Shown: in pieces, positions 6,553 to 14,237 of the stretch
Numbering within the stretch: position 1 is the stretch's first letter
Layout: the number at the start of each line of letters is the position of its first letter
Assembly: GCA_947631405.1 (NCBI GenBank)
Contig: CANRLC010000013.1
Coordinates: forward strand, 1 to 44,840
Direction of reading: 5' to 3'
From: an uncultured Clostridia bacterium
GTDB taxonomy: Bacteria > Bacillota > Clostridia > Christensenellales > Aristaeellaceae
DNA: 44,840 bases
Notes under the pieces: generated by a model
Seen by the model: the letters and a program-made list of their open reading frames with translations, nothing else
The model's database searches: none
Told to the model about the DNA's origin: nothing
Made by a program: the position numbers and the translations under genes

Positions 6553-7557
6553 TCACGGGGCGAGGAAGCCGATCTTCTTCATGCACTTGGAGAGCGTGCG
6601 CTCGGCCAGACGGCCCGCGCGCTCCGCGCCCGTGCGGCAGACGCTCTGCAGGTACGCCTTGTCCGCCATCAGGCGGTTAAATTCCTGCTGGAAGGGCGCG
6701 AGCGTCTCCACGGTTGCCTCGGCGACGGCGGACTTGAGATCGCCGTAGCCCTTGCCGCCAAAGCGCTCGACAAGCGAATCGAGGCTCTCGTCGGTGAGCG
6801 CGCTGAGGATGGAGAGCAGGTTTGAGACGCCGGGCTTGTTCGCCGGGTCGAAGGCGATGCGCGCCTCGGAATCGGTGACTGCGCGGCGGAACTTGCGGCG
6901 GATGGCGTCCGGCGTGTCCAGCATGCTGATGAAGCTGTCCTCCGCGTCGGATTTGCTCATCTTGCGCGTCGGCTCCTGCAGGCTCATCACGCGCGCGCCG
7001 ACCTTCGGGTTGTATCCCTCGGGCAGGGTGAAGACGTTCCCGTAAACGGAGTTGAAGCGCGCGGCGATGTCGCGGCAGATCTCCACATGCTGCGTCTGGT
7101 CGTTACCCACGGGCACGAGGTTCGCCTGATAGAGCAGGATGTCGCCCGCCATCAGGATGGGATAAGTGAACAGGCCGCAGTTGACGTTCTCCGCGTGGCG
7201 GCGGCTCTTGTCCTTAAACTGCGTCATGCGGCTCATCTCGCCCATGTAGGTGTAGCAGCTGAGCAGCCAGCTCATCTGAGAGTGCTGCGGGACGTGGCTC
7301 TGCAGGAACAGGATGCTCTTTTCGGGGTCGAGGCCCACGGCGAGCAGCAGTGCCATCGTCTGAAGCGAGCGCGCGCGCAGCAGCGACGGCTCCTGCCGGA
7401 CGGTGATCGTGTGCAGGTCGGCGACCATGTAGAGGCAGTCGTATTGATCCTCGAGCAGCTTCCAGTTGCGAATCGCGCCGAGGTAGTTGCCCAGCGTCGG
7501 CGTGCCGGAGGGCTGTATGCCGGAGAGGATGCGCTGTTTTTTGACGGGCTGTTCCAT
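6553..7557 (-). CDS. trpS: Tryptophanyl-tRNA synthetase
   Basis: A 334-residue class Ic aminoacyl-tRNA synthetase that charges tRNA-Trp. The class I signature appears as SGIQPSGTPTLGNYLGA near the N-terminus (the HIGH-like motif in its T-x-GN form) and KMSKS in the middle. VGNDQTQHVE, the tryptophan-pocket segment typical of bacterial TrpRS, is intact. Length is normal for the family. The start has AAAGGAGG at good spacing. It appears monocistronic. The upstream gap is about 100 nt to the divergent promoter and shows no T-box leader. Confidence 0.98.
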   Translation of the reverse strand: MEQPVKKQRILSGIQPSGTPTLGNYLGAIRNWKLLEDQYDCLYMVADLHTITVRQEPSLLRARSLQTMALLLAVGLDPEKSILFLQSHVPQHSQMSWLLSCYTYMGEMSRMTQFKDKSRRHAENVNCGLFTYPILMAGDILLYQANLVPVGNDQTQHVEICRDIAARFNSVYGNVFTLPEGYNPKVGARVMSLQEPTRKMSKSDAEDSFISMLDTPDAIRRKFRRAVTDSEARIAFDPANKPGVSNLLSILSALTDESLDSLVERFGGKGYGDLKSAVAEATVETLAPFQQEFNRLMADKAYLQSVCRTGAERAGRLAERTLSKCMKKIGFLAP

Positions 7558-7659
7558 ATGCGGACCTCCTTTGAGGCGCTGTCGCGTCGATATGCCGTTA
7601 TTGTATCACAACGTCCGCCGCCGCGCAACGGGAAAATGCCGCGCGGCCGTTTCCGGGAT

Positions 7660-7688
7660 TTGACTTTTGCTTTTCCCGGCGTTATACT
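7660..7688 (+). promoter_or_regulatory. Promoter of the GT2-CPBP-rlmH operon
   Basis: TTGACT, 17 nt, TATACT. It lies 51 nt before the first start codon and is divergent from trpS. Confidence 0.75.
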
Positions 7689-7739
7689 ATGCGCATACGA
7701 CCCTCGCCCAAGGGCGGGCGACAAAAGGAGAACAAACCG

Positions 7740-8774
7740 ATGGAAAATGCAAAGGCGTCGCGCGCCGTGGTGCTCATCCCGGCCTATAAGCCGGACGAAC
7801 GGCTGGTTGCGCTCACGGGCGAGCTGCGGGAGAAGGGCCTCGACGTGCTGCTGGTGGACGACGGCGGCGGGGAGACCTTCGCGCCGATCTTCGCGCGCTG
7901 CCGCGCACTGGGCGCGCAGGTGGCCACGCACGCGGTCAATCTGGGCAAGGGGCGCGCGCTCAAGACGGGCATCAACGAGGCGCTGCTGACGTGGCCCGAC
8001 CTCGCCTCGATCGTGACCGCCGACGCCGACGGCCAGCACACCGTCGCGGACATCCTGCGCCTGATCGACGCGGTGGAGAGCCACCCGGACGCGCTCGTGC
8101 TCGGCTCGCGCGAGTTTACAGGCGACGTGCCCTTCAAGAGCCGCTGGGGCAACCGCATCACGCGCGCGGTCTACGCGCTGGCCAGCGGCGTGCATGTGGG
8201 CGACACGCAGACCGGCCTGCGCGCGCTGCCGCGCCGCTCGCTGGAGGCGATGCTGCGCATCGACGGCGAGCGCTACGAGTACGAGATGAACGTGCTGCTC
8301 AAGCTGCGCGACATGAACCTCGGCGTCTTCGAGGTGCCCATCGAGACCATCTATATCGACGACAACGCGGGCAGCCACTTCAATCCCGTGCGCGACGCGC
8401 TGCGCATCTACATGGTGATCTTTAAGTATCTGTTTTCCTCCGTCGTCTCCTTCGTGCTCGATTACGCGCTCTACTGGCTGTGCCTGGGGCGCTTCGGCCT
8501 ACCGCCTCTGCTCAGCTACGCGCTGGCGAGGCTGGTGTCCTCTCAGGTCAACTATCATCTCAATAAGCACACGGTCTTTTCCGGCCGCGGCGGCAAGCAC
8601 TCCATGGCCAAGTATTACGCGCTCGCCGTCGTGCAGGGCCTGCTGGGCGCGGGGCTGGTGCAGCTCATCCCGACGCTGCTGCCCATCTCCGCGGCGGTGG
8701 TCAAGATCCCGGTGGACATCGTGCTCTTTGCCGTCAGCTACCTGATCCAGCGCGACTTCGTCTTTGCCAAATGA
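7740..8774 (+). CDS. Glycosyltransferase family 2 fused to a GtrA-like membrane domain
   Basis: A 344-residue membrane enzyme. Residues 8-225 form a GT-A fold with VVLIPAYKPDERL, a nucleotide-sugar metal site at TADADGQH and the DPMS-like segment VGDTQTGLRALPR. Residues about 228-344 contain four hydrophobic helices of the GtrA/flippase type (SVVSFVLDYALYWL, SYALARLVSSQVNYHLNKH, RDFVFAK at the end). Family members transfer a sugar to undecaprenyl phosphate (GT2 part) and flip the product (GtrA part), so this fusion may carry out both steps for cell-surface glycosylation. The start has AAAAGGAG upstream. It overlaps the next gene by 4 nt (ATGA). Acceptor and sugar are unknown. Confidence 0.9.
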   Translation: MENAKASRAVVLIPAYKPDERLVALTGELREKGLDVLLVDDGGGETFAPIFARCRALGAQVATHAVNLGKGRALKTGINEALLTWPDLASIVTADADGQHTVADILRLIDAVESHPDALVLGSREFTGDVPFKSRWGNRITRAVYALASGVHVGDTQTGLRALPRRSLEAMLRIDGERYEYEMNVLLKLRDMNLGVFEVPIETIYIDDNAGSHFNPVRDALRIYMVIFKYLFSSVVSFVLDYALYWLCLGRFGLPPLLSYALARLVSSQVNYHLNKHTVFSGRGGKHSMAKYYALAVVQGLLGAGLVQLIPTLLPISAAVVKIPVDIVLFAVSYLIQRDFVFAK

Positions 8775-9697
8775 GGCGCGCGGACAGGGAGATCAGGCGG
8801 CCTCGCCTCGGCACGGCGGCGCTGCTGTGCGTCGCGGCGCTCGCGCTGACGACGCTGCTGCGCCTGCTCGCGGGGACGCTCGCAATCGGCGGTGTTTGGC
8901 GCGTCGCGTGGGACGCGGGCGCGACGCTTCTGTGCTTCCTCGCCCCGGCGGCGCTGGGCCTTTTCGTGCTGGACGGCGACCAGAGCGCGCTGGTGCGCCG
9001 CGCCTCGCTGCGCCCGGCGCATATCCGCCTGAGCGCGCTCGCGGGGCTGCTGGCGGTCTGCCCGGCGTCGCTTCTGACCGACGCGCTCTCGGCGCTGGGC
9101 GAGGCGCTTTGGCCCGCATCGGCTGCGGCGGAGCTGGCCGCGCCGCCCGCGCGGCTCTTTCTGCCCGCGCTGCTCGCCGGCGCGCTGCTCGCGCCCGTGA
9201 GCGAGGAGCTGTTTTTCCGCGGCTATGTGACGGGCCTCGCCTGCCCGCCCGGCGCGGAGCGCGATGCCAAGGCCCGCGCGCGCGCGATCGCCGCGAGCGC
9301 GCTGATCTTTGCGCTGTTTCACGGCGTGGACGTCGCGTTCCCCGCGCGCGCGCTGCTGGGCGCTTTTTTCGCGCTGCTCGCGCTGCGCATGGATTCCGTG
9401 CTCGCGCCGATGCTGGCGCACGCCGCCTACAACGCGGCGCTGCTGCTCGCGGCGTTCGCGGGGTTGGGCGGGCTGTTTTCCGGGCTGACGCCGCTCTCCT
9501 GCGCGCTGCGGCTGGCGGGCTGCGCGCTCTTTGCGTGGACGGTGAGGCGCGCGCTGGCGCTGCGGCCCTCCCGCCGCGAGGCGTCCTTTCAGGACGCGCG
9601 CGAGCTTTCCGGAAGGGACGTGGCGCTGTTGTGTACCGCGCTGCTGGCGCTCGTCGCCTCGCAGGCCGCGCTCGCCCTGATGGGCGCGGGCCGGTAG
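8771..9697 (+). CDS. CPBP-family intramembrane metalloprotease
   Basis: A 308-residue protein with about eight hydrophobic helices. The three CPBP (Abi/CAAX prenyl protease 2) motifs are intact: SEELFFRGY (EExxxR), FALFHGVD (FxxxH) and AHAAYN (HxxxN), spaced as in active enzymes. The family cleaves substrates within or near membranes and in Gram-positives often acts in peptide maturation or bacteriocin self-protection; the substrate here is unknown. It is translationally coupled to the GT2-GtrA gene and followed 10 nt later by rlmH. Confidence 0.9.
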   Translation: MRRADREIRRPRLGTAALLCVAALALTTLLRLLAGTLAIGGVWRVAWDAGATLLCFLAPAALGLFVLDGDQSALVRRASLRPAHIRLSALAGLLAVCPASLLTDALSALGEALWPASAAAELAAPPARLFLPALLAGALLAPVSEELFFRGYVTGLACPPGAERDAKARARAIAASALIFALFHGVDVAFPARALLGAFFALLALRMDSVLAPMLAHAAYNAALLLAAFAGLGGLFSGLTPLSCALRLAGCALFAWTVRRALALRPSRREASFQDARELSGRDVALLCTALLALVASQAALALMGAGR

Positions 9698-9707
9698 AAG
9701 GGAGGCG

Positions 9708-10190
9708 ATGCGCGTGCAGATCGCGATCGTCTGCGTGGGCAAGCTGCGCGAAAAGAGCCTGCGCGACGCGGCGAACGAATACGAAAAGCGCCTCTCGCGC
9801 TTTTGCCGGCTGGAAGAGATCGAGCTGCCCGACCTGCCGGAGCCGGCCAACGCCTCGCCCGCGGACGAGGCGCGCGTGCGCGAGCGGGAGGGCGAGGCTA
9901 TCCTCTCGCGCCTGCGCGAGGACGACGTCGTGATCGCCCTGACGATCGACGGGCGGCAATACGATTCCGTGGAGTTTTCCCAATGGCTGGCAGCCCTCGG
10001 CGAGGGCGGGCGGCGCGTGGCGTTCGTGATCGGCGGGTCGCTGGGGCTGTCCCCGGCGGTCGTCGCCCGCGCGCGGCACTGCCTGTCGCTCTCACGCATG
10101 ACCTTTCCGCATCAGCTTGCGCGCGTGATGCTGCTCGAGCAGCTCTACCGCGCCTGCAAGATCGCCGCCGGAGAGCGCTACCACAAGTGA
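9708..10190 (+). CDS. rlmH: 23S rRNA pseudouridine-1915 N3-methyltransferase
   Basis: A 160-residue SPOUT methyltransferase that modifies pseudouridine 1915 in helix 69 of 23S rRNA, on assembled ribosomes. It shows the N-terminal VCVGKLREKSLRDAANEYEKRL, the SAM-knot segments FVIGGSLGLS and LSLSRMTFPHQLARVMLLEQ, and the C-terminal YRACKIAAGERYHK that ends nearly all RlmH proteins. The ATG start lies very close to GGGAGG; a GTG two codons later has better spacing and is an equally good start. Confidence 0.97.
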   Translation: MRVQIAIVCVGKLREKSLRDAANEYEKRLSRFCRLEEIELPDLPEPANASPADEARVREREGEAILSRLREDDVVIALTIDGRQYDSVEFSQWLAALGEGGRRVAFVIGGSLGLSPAVVARARHCLSLSRMTFPHQLARVMLLEQLYRACKIAAGERYHK

Positions 10191-10216
10191 CGTCCGCCGC
10201 AAAGGAGGCATTTCCC

Positions 10217-11041
10217 TTGGATTACGACTTTGACCTCGTGGGCAAGATCGGCTCGATGGCGCTCATCCGCCGCGAGGAGGCCGACATCGACTACAACATC
10301 TTCTCGCGCCTTGGCCGCGAGCTGCGCCCCGGGATGATCTGGGTGACCAGCGGCGCGGCGGAGATCGGGCGGCTCGACTACATCCGCCGCACGGGGCGCG
10401 AATTGACCTGCGACAGCGTGGACGCCAAGACCGACTACGCCGCGCAGGGACAGACCATCCTGATGGAGCAGTACCGCCACTTCATCCGGCAGGAGTACAG
10501 CGTGCGGCAGGTGCTGGTGGAGCACCAGCACTTCAACGACCCGGAGAAGCGCGAGCACATCCGCCGCCTGTTTTTGCGCGCGCGGGAGCAGGGGGCCATC
10601 CCCATCGTCAACTACAACGACCCGGTCTCCGACGAGGAGAACCGCAAGTGGGAGCTGTCCGCGCTGCGCCGGGAGAACCGCGAGGTTCACGAGTGCGTGG
10701 ATAACGACGAGACCGCCGCGGTGATCGCGGGGCTGGTGCGCACGCGCGTGCTGCTCATCATGACCTCGGTGGAGGGCATCTACGCCGACCCGTCCGACCC
10801 CGCCACGCTCGTGCGCGACGTGATCGCCCGCGACGGCGAGGAACTGACCCGGCGCGTGCGCGCGCTGCAGGAGCGCTGCGTGGGCGCGAGCCGGGCGGGC
10901 GCGGGCGGCGCGCACGCAAAGCTGGAATATGCGCTGACCGCCGCGCTGCGCGGCACGACGGTGGTCATCGGCCACGCGCGGCATCGCATCTGCGATCTGG
11001 TCGAGGGCCGCGCGCCGTGTACGCGCATCGGCATCGGCTGA
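10217..11041 (+). CDS. Amino acid kinase family protein (glutamate 5-kinase-like, no PUA domain)
   Basis: A 274-residue cytosolic kinase fold starting at TTG, fixed by AAAGGAGG 8 nt upstream. Features shared with ProB/UMP kinase-like proteins are VTSGAAEIGR (the SGA loop), PIVNYNDPVSDEE with the acidic substrate loop, NDETAAVIAGLV, TSVEGIYADPSD and GAGGAHAKLEYAL in the place of the ProB GTGGMxTKL loop. It lacks the C-terminal PUA domain of many ProB proteins. proA is not nearby, and an unrelated rlmH precedes it. Possible substrates are glutamate, carbamate or a phosphonate-like acid; the sequence does not decide this. Confidence 0.7.
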   Translation: MDYDFDLVGKIGSMALIRREEADIDYNIFSRLGRELRPGMIWVTSGAAEIGRLDYIRRTGRELTCDSVDAKTDYAAQGQTILMEQYRHFIRQEYSVRQVLVEHQHFNDPEKREHIRRLFLRAREQGAIPIVNYNDPVSDEENRKWELSALRRENREVHECVDNDETAAVIAGLVRTRVLLIMTSVEGIYADPSDPATLVRDVIARDGEELTRRVRALQERCVGASRAGAGGAHAKLEYALTAALRGTTVVIGHARHRICDLVEGRAPCTRIGIG

Positions 11042-11068
11042 GAGCGAACGGAAAGGGAGGCGCTTGCC

Positions 11069-11149
11069 GTGTACCGGGAAAAGAGCTGCGGCGCGGTGAT
11101 CGCGCGGCGCGAGGCGGCGGCCTTTTTGGAAGGCGGAAAGAAGGACTGA
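11069..11149 (+). pseudogene. 26-codon ORF resembling a NUDIX N-terminus
   Basis: A GTG start with AAAGGGAGG 7 nt upstream opens a 26-codon frame that ends one base before the next gene. It begins YREKSCGAVIARRE, which resembles the first strand of MutT/NUDIX hydrolases (EKSCGAV...), but it stops before any NUDIX box. Either it is the remnant of a deleted NUDIX gene left between two operon members, or a leader-like small ORF coupled to the PHP gene. Confidence 0.35.
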
Positions 11150-11150
11150 C

Positions 11151-11945
11151 ATGAAGGCGAATTATCACACGCACACAACGCGCTGCGGCCACGCCAAGGG
11201 CGCGGACGAGGACTACGTCCGCGCGGCGCTGTCGCGGGGGTTTGGCGTGCTGGGCTTTTCCGACCATGTGCCGTGGCCGTATGCCTCCGGCTTCACCTCG
11301 CCGACCGTGCGCATGCATATCGGCGAGCTGCCGGGGTATCTGCGCAGCGTGCGCGATCTCAAGGCGCGCTACGCGGGGAAAATCGAGGTGCTGGCGGGCT
11401 TTGAGTGCGAGCACTTCCCGGCGTACATGGGCTGGCTTGAGGACATGGCGCGCGAACAGAAGCTCGACTATCTCATCCTCGGCAACCACCACGACCAGAC
11501 GGACGAGACGGGCATGTACTTCGGCAACACGACCACGGCGGCGCAGATCCGCGCGTATGTGGACAGCACGATCAAGGGGCTGCAGACGGGGCTGTTCTCC
11601 TATCTGGCGCACCCCGATCTGTTCATGCGCAGGTACAGGCCGTTCGACGAAAACTGCCGCGCCGCCGCGCATGAGCTTTGTCAGGCGTGCCGGGAGATGG
11701 GCGTGCCGATGGAGTACAACCTGCACATGCGCCACGTCTTCGGCTCGCCGGAGGCGGCGGGCTATCCCTGCGCGCCGTTCTTTGAGATCGTGCTCGCCGA
11801 GCGCGTGCCGGTGCTCCTCGGCGTGGACGCGCACGCGCCGGAGGAATTGTCCGATCCCTTCGAGTGGGATCGCGCGCTTGGCGAGCTTGCGCCCTTTGGC
11901 GAACTGTTTTTAGACCATGTGCCGCTGCGCGGCTTTGGCGAGTGA
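11151..11945 (+). CDS. PHP-family phosphatase, histidinol-phosphatase (HisJ)-like
   Basis: A 264-residue metal-dependent phosphoesterase. Metal ligands lie in YHTHTTRCGHAKG, FSDHVP, GFECEHFP, GNHHD, LAHPDLFMR and GVDAHAPEEL, the full PHP set in HisJ order. The HisJ family hydrolyses L-histidinol phosphate in histidine synthesis, but no other his gene is present here, so another phosphate ester is possible. It is the last gene of the operon starting at 7740, with the 26-codon frame ending one base before its ATG. Confidence 0.85.
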   Translation: MKANYHTHTTRCGHAKGADEDYVRAALSRGFGVLGFSDHVPWPYASGFTSPTVRMHIGELPGYLRSVRDLKARYAGKIEVLAGFECEHFPAYMGWLEDMAREQKLDYLILGNHHDQTDETGMYFGNTTTAAQIRAYVDSTIKGLQTGLFSYLAHPDLFMRRYRPFDENCRAAAHELCQACREMGVPMEYNLHMRHVFGSPEAAGYPCAPFFEIVLAERVPVLLGVDAHAPEELSDPFEWDRALGELAPFGELFLDHVPLRGFGE

Positions 11946-11962
11946 CCCGCCGCAAAAAGGCG

Positions 11963-11991
11963 TTGACACGCGCCCCGCGGGGCCGTATGCT
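11963..11991 (+). promoter_or_regulatory. Promoter of the zinc-ribbon/Dabb/M1-like operon
   Basis: TTGACA, 17 nt, TATGCT, placed 39 nt before the start codon of the first gene. Confidence 0.7.
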
Positions 11992-12029
11992 TCTTGCAGA
12001 AATCTTTCCAAGGAGGACGTGCTTTCGCA

Positions 12030-12443
12030 ATGAAATGGACGGATAGGCTGCGCGCGTCGCTCGCGCGCTTCATGGCCGGGCGCTACGGCGTGGATCAGCT
12101 CGGCTACGCGACGGTGATTCTCGCGCTCGCGCTGACGGTGCTGGGCGAGCTGTTTCGCGTCGTGCTGCTCAAGCTGCTGGCCGACGCGCTGCTGATCGTC
12201 TGCTTTGCGCGCTTGCTCAGCCGCAACCGGGTGAAGCGCGCGCAGGAAAATCAGCTCTACCTGCAGAAGACGCAGCGCGCGCGCAAGGCCGTGCGCGAGT
12301 GGGTCAACCGCGTTAAGAACGGCAAGCGCTACCGCTACTTCGTCTGCCCCCAGTGCAGGGCGAGGCTGCGCGTGCCGCGCGGCGTGGGGAAGATCACGGT
12401 GACCTGCAAGAAATGCGGGAACCGCTTCGACAAAAAGGCGTAA
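12030..12443 (+). CDS. Small membrane protein with C-terminal zinc ribbon
   Basis: A 137-residue protein of unrecognised function. Two hydrophobic helices (about residues 26-42 and 45-64) anchor it. A basic amphipathic stretch follows (about 65-108), and then a zinc ribbon with Cys pairs in FVCPQCRARLRVP and VTCKKCGNRF. The ribbon should face the cytoplasm. The start has AAGGAGG somewhat far upstream (about 13 nt), and no better start exists. First gene of a three-gene operon. Confidence 0.75.
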   Translation: MKWTDRLRASLARFMAGRYGVDQLGYATVILALALTVLGELFRVVLLKLLADALLIVCFARLLSRNRVKRAQENQLYLQKTQRARKAVREWVNRVKNGKRYRYFVCPQCRARLRVPRGVGKITVTCKKCGNRFDKKA

Positions 12444-12463
12444 GCGCCGGAGGAGGAGACGAA

Positions 12464-12754
12464 ATGGTCAGGCACGTTTTGCTCATCAAGCTGAAGGACG
12501 GCTGCAAGGGCCGCGCGCAGGAGCTTTGCGACCTGTTTTTGACGATGCGCGGGCGCGTGCCGCAGGTGATCGACGTGGAGAGCGGCGCGGACTATCTTCA
12601 TTCGGAGCGCTCCTACGACGTCTGCCTGATCGTGACGGTGAAAGACCGCGAGGCGCTGGAGGCGTACCAGCGCGACGCGTACCACTGCGGCACGGTCAAG
12701 CCGTTCGTCGCCTCCATCCGCGAGACGGCGGCGACGGTGGATTTCGAGGCGTGA
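12464..12754 (+). CDS. Dabb (stress-responsive A/B barrel) domain protein
   Basis: A 96-residue single-domain protein of the dimeric ferredoxin-like Dabb family: MVRHVLLIKLKDG at the start, VESGADY in the middle, YQRDAYHCGTVKPFVAS near the end. Members are found in plant stress proteins and some polyketide or olivetolic acid cyclases, but most bacterial ones have no known function. Ribosome site GGAGGAGG. It lies 20 nt after the zinc-ribbon gene and 19 nt before the M1-like gene. Confidence 0.85.
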   Translation: MVRHVLLIKLKDGCKGRAQELCDLFLTMRGRVPQVIDVESGADYLHSERSYDVCLIVTVKDREALEAYQRDAYHCGTVKPFVASIRETAATVDFEA

Positions 12755-12773
12755 GCGCGCCGGGAGGCAGGCG

Positions 12774-14237
12774 TTGAGCGGCATCGGGAAGCAAAAATCC
12801 AAACGGAATGGGCGCGCCGCGAGGGGCGCGCGGCGGGCGCTGGCGCTTTGCGCGGCGGCGCTGCTCGCGCTCTTCGCCGCGCTTTTTGCGTGCGACGCGC
12901 GGGATGCGCGCGTGCGGCTTTCAAACGACGCGCAGCCGTTCTCCGGCGCGCGCGACGCGGTCTATGTGACGGCGCGCGTGGAGGAGGATCTGCGCCGCGT
13001 CACGGGCGAGCAGCGGATGACGCTGACCAACCGCACGGGACAGGATCAGGCGCGCGTCGCGCTGCGGCTGTTCCCAAACGCCGTGGACGAGGACAGCCTC
13101 GTGCTCAGCCGCCTGACGGTAAACGGCGAGGCGGCGAGCTTTGAGCGCGAGCCGGACGACAAGAGCGTGCTCTACGCGCCCTGCGCGTGGGCCGCTGGCG
13201 AGACGGCGGAATTGTCCTTCCATTTCGCGCTGACGATTCCGCGTGTGGGGAGCTGGTGCGCGCGCGGGGACGGCGAGGCGCTCTGCGTGGGCGCGCTGGC
13301 GGCTCCGGCCCTCTGGCAGGACGGCGCGTGGCGGCTGGACGCGTGGGACGCGCTGGCAGGCCCGCTCGGCGTCGGGCGCTTTGATTACGAGATGACGCTG
13401 GATGCGCCGCAGAGCGTGCTCGCCGCGTTCGGCGGCGCGCCGGTGGGGCTTGAAAAGACGGACGGCCGCGCGGTGTGGACGGTTCGGGGCGAGGGCGCGC
13501 TGGACATTCCCTTCGCGCTGCGGCTTCGCGAGGGCCTCTTTGGCGCGGCGCTGCGCCAGCGCGAGGTGTCGGGCGTTTTGGTGACGGCGCTGGCCGCCGA
13601 CGCGGGGACGGCGAGGCGGCTTCTTGACGCGGCGGAAACGGCGCTCGAGTCGCTTGACGCCATCGGCCTGCCCTATGACGGGAAGGCGCTTTGCGTCGCG
13701 CAGGCGGAGACGGGCTTTGCCCGCGGGCTGGCCGGCTCCGGCCTGATCGCCGTGGACGGCGCGGCGGACGGCGAGACGCTTGTTCGCGACGTGACGCGGC
13801 TGATCGCGCGGCAGCGCTTCGGCGTCGCCGCCCAGAACGACTCGTGGCTCGAGCCGTGGCTGGGGCTGTCGCTCGCCTCCTCGGCGGAGTTGCTCGCCTA
13901 CCGCGCGCGAAAGGGCGAGGCCGCCTATGAGGCGCGCTACATGGAGGAGATCGAGATCGCCTCGCGGCTGACGCGCCCCGCCGGCGTGACCGTCGGCGCG
14001 GCGACGGAGCGCTTTTCGGGCGAGGCGGAGATGACGCAGGTGCTCTGCGAGCAGGGTGCGGCGATGCTGCTGGGCATCGAGCGCGCCGTGGGCGAGGAGG
14101 CGTTCGTCCGCGCGCTGACGCTCTACTGCGCGCGCTCGGCCAACGCGCCCGCCTCCCGCGCGGGGCTGGAGGCGGCGCTGCGCGAGGCGACGGGCAGCGA
14201 TTGGGGCGGATATTTGCAGGACGAGCTGACCTTCTGA
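12774..14237 (+). CDS. M1-peptidase-like protein with destroyed active site
   Basis: A 487-residue membrane-anchored protein starting at TTG with GGGAGG upstream. A basic N-terminus and one hydrophobic helix (about 21-40) precede an extracytoplasmic part. Residues 60-260 look like the beta-sandwich of M1 aminopeptidases (RRVTGEQRMTLTNRTG, ALRLFPNAVDEDS, PRVGSW). The following domain has AGSGLIAVDG and LVRDVTRLIARQRFG, which sits where active enzymes have HExxHQWFG; here the site is RLIAR at 342-346, so both His and the Glu are lost. WLEPWLGLSLASSAE follows, where the third ligand should be. It is therefore probably catalytically dead, perhaps a binding or scaffold protein. The last 115 nt overlap the convergent ykvI-like gene. 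Confidence 0.72.
   Translation: MSGIGKQKSKRNGRAARGARRALALCAAALLALFAALFACDARDARVRLSNDAQPFSGARDAVYVTARVEEDLRRVTGEQRMTLTNRTGQDQARVALRLFPNAVDEDSLVLSRLTVNGEAASFEREPDDKSVLYAPCAWAAGETAELSFHFALTIPRVGSWCARGDGEALCVGALAAPALWQDGAWRLDAWDALAGPLGVGRFDYEMTLDAPQSVLAAFGGAPVGLEKTDGRAVWTVRGEGALDIPFALRLREGLFGAALRQREVSGVLVTALAADAGTARRLLDAAETALESLDAIGLPYDGKALCVAQAETGFARGLAGSGLIAVDGAADGETLVRDVTRLIARQRFGVAAQNDSWLEPWLGLSLASSAELLAYRARKGEAAYEARYMEEIEIASRLTRPAGVTVGAATERFSGEAEMTQVLCEQGAAMLLGIERAVGEEAFVRALTLYCARSANAPASRAGLEAALREATGSDWGGYLQDELTF

Noticed and set aside
7558..7660. T-box leader upstream of trpS
   Set aside because: The gap to the divergent promoter is about 100 nt, with no specifier stem, no TGGN-type T-box sequence and no terminator.
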